Below are positions 58,236 to 64,000 of a DNA stretch of 64,000 bases, one piece after another. The notes under the pieces are model-generated. The model made no database searches and was not told the origin of the DNA. It saw only the letters and a program-made list of their open reading frames with translations. This DNA is from Hyperoodon ampullatus (taxonomy: Eukaryota; Chordata; Mammalia; Artiodactyla; Ziphiidae), in assembly GCA_949752795.1 (NCBI GenBank), contig OX457060.1:596001-660000 (forward strand). Reading direction: 5' to 3'. How positions within the stretch are numbered: the stretch's first letter is position 1; each line of letters starts with the position of its first letter. The translations under genes were made by a program, and so were the position numbers.

Positions 58236-58880
58236 TTCCCATTCCTTATCTACAGGTTGAACCATATGTACCTAGTGCTAGTCAACCATTTTTAATCTAC
58301 AAAAATGGCAGTTTCATATAGTTCAATCTAATAATAATGAATAGATGTGCTATATAGTAGGGCCCTTGAAGAATTATATAGAGAAGGTATAACTACAGAT
58401 TGGAACAGAGATTGATATAACTATGATGAAATAATTCAGTGAAATTCTGAGAACTCAAGATGTTGCCTAATTTTAATCTGGGTATAGCATTCATAACAGC
58501 TATGTTTTAAAAACAAAAAGAGCAGTGATATCCAGGAAACCATATGCACTACTGAGGGGTGGGGAATGTCTTCTTAACTAAGACTGGAAACCTGTAAGAA
58601 AAGTCAGACATATTTGACCACATAAAACTTTTAAAAATCATATTAAAATACTATGAATAATGTTGATTGATTGATTGATTGATTGTGTTTCATCCCTAGA
58701 ATGTGAGGTTCTAGAGGGAAGGGATTTTTGTCTATTTTGTTCACTGTTAAATCCTCAGTAAATAGAATAATGAATGTCTGGCACATAGTAGGTATCATTA
58801 CCAACAAAATACTATAAGCAAAGTCAACAAGTAAATAATAGATGTGGAACAAATATTTACAATGAGAGAACGAAGAATTA
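58236..58880. other. Unassigned intergenic DNA with (ATTG)n
   Basis: No gene. A short ATTG tetranucleotide repeat at about 58661-58686. Confidence 0.5.
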
Positions 58881-58889
58881 ATATTTCAA

Positions 58890-59720
58890 ATGCAAAAGAA
58901 TCCTGAAAAATTAACAAGACGGGGACATGAAACATAGGAAAATAGGAATTCCAATATCCAAGGAGTATATGAAAATATTCTCAAACTAATACATAGCATT
59001 ACCACTTCAGACTGGCAAAAATTAAAAAGATTGACAACTTGTATTGTTGATAGGAATGTGGGGGCAAGTGTACTACCATACAGGGCTGGTGAGAAGATGA
59101 ATTGCCTCAGCTACTGTTGGGATGCAATCTGATGAATTCTGTTAAAATTTAAAATGCATATACATTTTGATCCACAAATGTTTCTTCTGGGTATCTGTTC
59201 CATAACAATGAAAGCAAAAATACCATTATAACTTACATACAGAGATGTTTATTGCAGCATTATTTTAGAGGCACAAAAGAAAAAAGTAGAAACAAAGAGA
59301 TTACCTACCCATCAATAATGGAATATTTGAATAAATTATGACACATTACAATATAAAATTCTATGCAGCCATTAGAAAGAAAGTCATTGTTGAGAAAATG
59401 CAAGATTCAAAAATACGGGTTCCAATTTTTGAAAAATAATGACAAACCTCTCTATGTGTATTTCTATATATTATGAATATGTATGTAGATATTTATTTAT
59501 GAATACCTCAGTATAAAGGGTAATATGAAAGCATATACAGTAGGTTGTTAACGTGGGTAAATTCATGTCTATGAGGAGATAATGTGGATTGAGAGAGGGG
59601 TGCATGGGAAAGGAAAAGCTAAAGCAAAATAAAAACTGCATTAAAAAAACAGGATGTATGATATGATCACACATCTTGAGTTTATGTAAAATTATATGTG
59701 ACTGTTTACATGTACAAATA
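58890..59720 (+). mobile_element. Old LINE-1 ORF2 3' end and 3' UTR
   Basis: 'agactggcaaaaattaaaaa', 'gttgataggaatgtggggg', 'tttattgcagcattatttta', 'ataatggaatatttgaataa', 'attctatgcagccattagaa'. L1M-like; no coding frame. Confidence 0.7.
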
Positions 59721-60255
59721 ATTTAAAAGAAAAAAGTAACAGAGCAAAGCTCAGTTTCACTGAGCCTCTGGCCATTTCAGCACAGCCTACATGTCTTGGT
59801 ACAGCCATAAAAAGCACTTTAATTTGACATTGACATGGAAAATAACACAAGGCAGCACTGCCAAGCCCACTATGAGGGGTGGAGAGGGATGCAGTTCCAT
59901 CATGAGATGAATCAAAATGAGTTAAGGAAGCCCAAAGAACAAGCTTCTGCAGACCATAGAAAAAGTCAACTAGCAGAAAAAAACCAAAGTACAAGATAAT
60001 AAAGCCCTCCGCTGTGAAGCACATTTGTTAGAGGCTGACACTAGACTCTAGTTAAACTCCATGACAGAGAGAAGCCCTGAAGAGAAGAGGAAGACTTGAA
60101 CTATGTCTCCCACTGGCTGATTCCTAAGGTATATTCAAGCTTGAAAAGTCCATGATTGCAGAATTGCAATGGGAATGCTCTAACATTTAGGATACATACA
60201 TAGAATTTTGGAGCCCGATGGACTTTGGAGGATTGTCTAGTAGTAGGTCCAAAAG
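59721..60255. other. Unassigned intergenic DNA
   Basis: A 110-codon - strand frame (59692-60024) without recognisable features. Nothing else seen. Confidence 0.4.
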
Positions 60256-60257
60256 GT

Positions 60258-60375
60258 TCTTTAATTTAAATTTTTTTATTGTTGTGAAATATATCTAACA
60301 TAAAATTTACCATTTTAACCATTTTTAAGCGTATGTTTGAGTGGCGTTAAGTACATTCAGTGTTGCGTCAAATGT
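60258..60375 (-). mobile_element. Old LINE-1 3' UTR fragment, antisense
   Basis: 'attgttgtgaaatatatcta', 'aaaatttaccattttaacca', 'gtacattcagtgttgcgtca' match a reversed L1M 3' UTR. Confidence 0.7.
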
Positions 60376-60517
60376 CTCATTTCAGTGGGCCCACTGGGGG
60401 ACACTGGGTGAGGGTATACAAGACCTTCCTGTGTTTTCTTTGCAACTTCCCATAAATTTGTAATTACTTCAAGGTTTTAATTTTTTTTTTAAAGAAGATG
60501 TTGGGGGTAGGAGTTTA

Positions 60518-60802
60518 TTAATTTATTTTATTTTATTTTTGCTGTGTTGGGTCTTCGTTTCTGTGAGAGGGCTTTCTCTAGTTGTGGCAAGCGGGGGCCA
60601 CTCTTCATCCCGGTGCGTGGGCCTCTCACTATCGTGGCCTCTCTTGTTGCGGAGCACAGGCTACAGATGCGCAGGCTCAGTAGTTGTGGCTCACGGGCCT
60701 AGTTGCCCCGCGGCATGTGGGACCCTCCCAGACCAGGGCTCGAACCCGTGTCCCCTGCATTAGCAGGCAGATTCTCAACCACTGCGCCACCAGGGAAGCC
60801 CC
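60518..60802 (-). mobile_element. CHR-2-like long SINE, antisense
   Basis: (ATTT)n tail at 60518-60540, the long-form 3' region ('tgtgttgggtcttcgtttct', 'ggcaagcgggggccactctt'), then the reversed tRNA-derived body ending 'accagggaagcccc'. Flanks are T-rich on both sides, so a duplication cannot be set precisely. Confidence 0.94.
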
Positions 60803-61450
60803 TAAAATTTTTTTTTAATGGGATGCTTGTGTGTGCTTCAGGAGCTTCCTTGCCAATGCAGGAGAGGCAGCATGAGGAAGATTCCAGGTGTAACCTCTAC
60901 TGCCCAGCTTCACTCGGAGTGACTCCGCTTCATCTTCTTCACATGCTGTGGTGCTACAGGAGATTTCTGAAGTTTCATGTTAAAAAACAGTTCCATTATA
61001 AAAAATAGTTTTGAAAACTGCTGACTCTATTATTTATTTTACTGGTAAAGAAAGATTAGTTTTCCAATGTTGCTAACCTAATAAATGACAGCTAGGATGC
61101 AATTTCAGGTCTGCTGACTCCTGGTCTGGTCCTCCCTACACTATACAATTGCATCCATTGAAAAATGAAGATTTTTTTCCCTTCCCAGCTCTGCCACCAT
61201 TTATTACAAGTTAAAGTAAACATCTTCAGATAGCAACACAGGTAATGTGTGTATTATTGACATGGAGGAAACTGTAGTTGAGAACAAATCTAGAGGCTCA
61301 GAAACCTAGGATATCAGATACCAGTATCTCCAAGTTTGTAACCTCAATCAGGTATGCCTTAGTCCTGAAAGTATATGCAGTGAAAGGTAATATATCTGAA
61401 CCAGATCTCAGAGGAATTTAAGAGAAAAATAAATGAATGCCTGTTTTTCA
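60803..61450. other. Unassigned intergenic DNA
   Basis: No gene or confident repeat. Confidence 0.4.
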
Positions 61451-61454
61451 ATTC

Positions 61455-61660
61455 AATTAGCAAATATTTAGTAAGTGTCCACTAAGTGCCAGGGACCATG
61501 ACAGACACTTGGGATGCGATGGTAAGAAAACAAGACACGGCCTTTTCTCTCATGAGCTCACTGCCTGCAAGGATGGAATACACAGTTATTAATCCAGTAA
61601 TCAAACTAATGAATAGATATTTCAACTGAGTTAGAGGAGAAAAAGAGATGAAACCTAGTA
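61455..61660 (+). repeat. L2 LINE 3' end fragment
   Basis: 'aaatatttagtaagtgtcca', 'taagtgccagggaccatgac', 'atgagctcactgcctgcaag' match an ancient L2 3' end. Confidence 0.65.
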
Positions 61661-61826
61661 CAATTAACATGTATAAACAGAAAATGACCTAAAAACGGTC
61701 AGAGCAAGCTTCCCTGAAGTGGTTTGAACTGAATCCACAAGATAAGTGAGCGTTAACAGGATGTGTTTATGAAAAGCTACTTGTAAATAAAGTTATAGCT
61801 TAATTGTTCATTAGGGAGGCTTTATT

Positions 61827-61972
61827 TTTATTTTTTTAACATCTTCATTGGAGTATAATTGCTTTACAATGGTGTGTTAGTTTCTGCTGTATAACAAAGT
61901 GAATCAGCTATATGTATACATATATCCCCATATCCCCTCCCTCTTGCATCTCCCTCCGACCCTCCCTATCCC
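61827..61972 (-). mobile_element. Very short 5'-truncated LINE-1 insertion, antisense
   Basis: T-rich start then reversed LINE-1 3' UTR ('aacatcttcattggagtata', 'gtttctgctgtataacaaag'). Perfect 14-bp duplication 'agggaggctttatt' at 61813-61826 and 61973-61986. Only about 146 bp were reverse transcribed. Confidence 0.95.
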
Positions 61973-62309
61973 AGGGAGGCTTTATTGAAAAGATAACTTT
62001 TGAAGAGAAGACAGTATTGTTTAGGTTCAGCAAATATACTACCTTCCTACTGTCATGCTCCCTATCACTCAACCAATCAAATTCAGCATTCTTTTCTAAT
62101 AAATCCTGATACACCATCTTGATAGAGGTTTCAGACAGCCCTTGCCAAGCAATCAGATTTGGCACTCAAAATGAAATGTATTTGCCATCTTAGGTATAGT
62201 GAAAAAATATCTCTGACCTCAAATTTGGAAGTTCTGATTTGTAGGTGCACAGCTTCAACTAATAATATAAGGGGACCGGCCAACATACAGGCCATTCACC
62301 TCAGTCCCT

Positions 62310-62800
62310 GTGGGGGTTAATTTTATGTGTCAACTTATTTGGGCTAAGGGGTGCCCAGATAGCTGGTAAAATATTATGTGTCTGTGTCTGTGAGGGTGCC
62401 TCCAGAAGAGATTGGTATTTGAATCAGTAGATTGAGCAAAGAGGATAACCTTCACCAAGGTGGATTGGCATTATCCAATCCACCTAAAGCCTGAGTAAAA
62501 CAAAAAGATGGAGGAAGGGTGAACTTGCTCAGTCTGCTTGAGCTGAGACATACATCTTCTCTTGCCCTCAAACATCAGCGCTTCTGGCTCTTGCACTCAG
62601 ACTGGGACTTAGACCATCAGCCCCCCCAATTCTCAGGCGTTTGGACATGAATTCAATTACATCACCAGCTTTCCCAGTTCTCCAGCTTGCAGACAACAGC
62701 TTGTGGGACTTCGTGGTCTCTAAAACCATGGGAACCAATTTCTATAATGAATACACATATCTTATTGGTTCTATTTCTTTGAAGAACCCTGATGAATACA
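62310..62800 (+). mobile_element. Mammalian ERVL/MaLR-type LTR
   Basis: Starts 'tgtgggggttaattttatgt' with 'ggggtgcccagat', 'tgaatcagtagattgagcaa', 'actgggacttagaccatcag' and 'tctccagcttgcagacaaca', and ends 'aagaaccctgatgaatacag'. A common old placental LTR type; subfamily not fixed. Confidence 0.65.
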
Positions 62801-64000
62801 GTCCCCAAAGAAACAACAAATACTGCTACCCAATCTTATAAACTGCATGAGGGAGTCTATGGGGTGAGCCCTCTTTGAATTCCACTCTCAATTTATGGGT
62901 GGGAGGGTTAGCCCAAAAAATGTGTCCTTGGATAGTACCATTTGTGAATTTGCCTGGGGAATTACAAAAGTATTTTGCTGAGACTTGCAAAACGAAAACT
63001 AAGAAGACGGCAAGTATCAAAGGCGTGAAATTTCAAGACAGAAGGTCTGATATTAAAACTTTACAGAGAGGTTGATGGCACATAACTTAAAATTTGTGGG
63101 TACTCCCTCCTCTTCAGATCACAGCGCCGTGACAACGTTCTCGGAACAGTAAAGAACCGATTGTACCTCAAACTCTGGCTGATTTGGAACATGGCTGCTT
63201 TCAAGAAGTTCTGTTTATTTCCGGCTTGAAAATGAATATTAACACCATTTTTATAATTTTTCTCCTAACCTCTACTATCTGTAAGAATGTGTGCTTGCCA
63301 ACTGAAGTTTTGCCAATCATGATACTCCCGCAGCTGCCAGAGGAATACTGGATTTCAAAAAATATTTTTCTTTTTAAAATTTTTATCTCAACACATGGTA
63401 ATATCTTTAACACTGGCTGTTTACCATTGAATAAGATGTTTTTCATATCCCATGTTCTCTTTAGAGCCACCCTGGTACCCTTTCAACTTAATACCTTTGT
63501 TACCATCAGCAAAGCCCTAGTAAGGTGATCCACAGGCTCCAGAGTGAACTTGTCCTCAGTCTGTCTAGTTGAAGAGACAGACACTTGATTCAGGATGAAA
63601 TTTTTGTGCTTTTCACTTCCATAATCTTATGATAGATAATTGTCATTATGCTAATAATAATAATTGTCATTAGCATTTCATTACATACCTTACCGAGCTA
63701 CACATTCATCAACTGCAGTCTTTCATATCAGTGCCAAGTTGTATGAGAGTACAGAGGGGATTTCAATTTAATAGGTATAAAGGATGCTAATAGTAATTTC
63801 ACTAAGTAAGTGTGTTGGCAAATGACACAAGTAACTCTGGATGTTGGCACAATTTCATTTACTCCAAAGAAAAATGAAGGTTGTATCTTCTGTGTATCTA
63901 TTGTTGTTTTTATCTTCCTCTCCTCCCTTAAGCTCTCAGTTTGAGAGGTGTAGAGGGGTGGAAAGGCAAAAGTTAGATAGTGGTGCTCATCAGCGCTTAG
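62801..64000. other. Unassigned intergenic DNA to the window end
   Basis: A 114-codon + frame (63184-63528) and its antisense shadow have no domain. A weak hydrophobic stretch in the + frame does not suffice to call a gene. The 'aataataataattgtcatta' patch near 63651 is simple sequence. Confidence 0.4.

Noticed and set aside
63184..63528. 114-codon frame with a hydrophobic N-terminal stretch
   Set aside because: AT-rich chance composition; the antisense frame is also open; no family recognised.

Overview
The window is nuclear DNA of a cetacean, most likely a toothed whale or a close relative. The evidence is eight copies of the tRNA-Glu-derived CHR-type SINE of whales and hippos, six of them short and two with the long CHR-2-like tail. 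Several are nearly intact with clean target-site duplications. They sit among artiodactyl-type LINE-1 elements and mammal-wide MIR, L2, MaLR and hAT relics. I found no convincing host protein-coding gene, rRNA, tRNA or known ncRNA. Open frames in the window are LINE-1 or retroviral remnants, or chance frames. This is repeat-dominated, gene-poor DNA. Layout, left part: (a) 1-8318 is a tandem array ('family 1') of about 0.8-1.24 kb monomers. Each joins a degenerate LINE-1 3' end to a non-LINE module of roughly 330 bp. Four monomer types repeat in fixed order with a higher-order period of about 4.45-4.49 kb. (b) 8319-12690 separates two arrays. It holds a GC-rich stretch, a 66-bp minisatellite, a heavily broken class I (gammaretrovirus-like) ERV with a probable 3' LTR, and a LINE-1 tail. 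(c) About 12690-20920 is a second tandem array ('family 2') with a monomer of about 1.73-1.75 kb, interrupted by two later SINEs. (d) A long (TA)n tract abuts a 4.9-kb antisense LINE-1 with ORF1 and ORF2 remnants (about 21030-25915), followed by an ERV-L-like pol fragment. Layout, right part: 26.5-64 kb is ordinary intergenic DNA made of nested LINE-1s, MaLR/ERVL LTRs, two hAT DNA transposon relics, MIR/L2 and young SINEs. Main observation: the two arrays are distant relatives. Both carry the same LINE-1 3' segment, starting at about the same point in ORF2, and both carry a colinear module beginning with a GGCACAT..CACTCTAA-like block. Family 2 has about 0.45 kb of extra sequence between the LINE tail and this module. 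The simplest reading is one ancestral LINE-1-chimera unit that amplified twice into different array architectures. In family 1 every module contains a CTCF-like motif (reverse strand), and alternate monomers keep a strong splice-donor-like site. The resemblance to CTCF-bearing macrosatellites is a hypothesis only. Alignments here were made by eye. Element boundaries are approximate unless a target-site duplication is cited.
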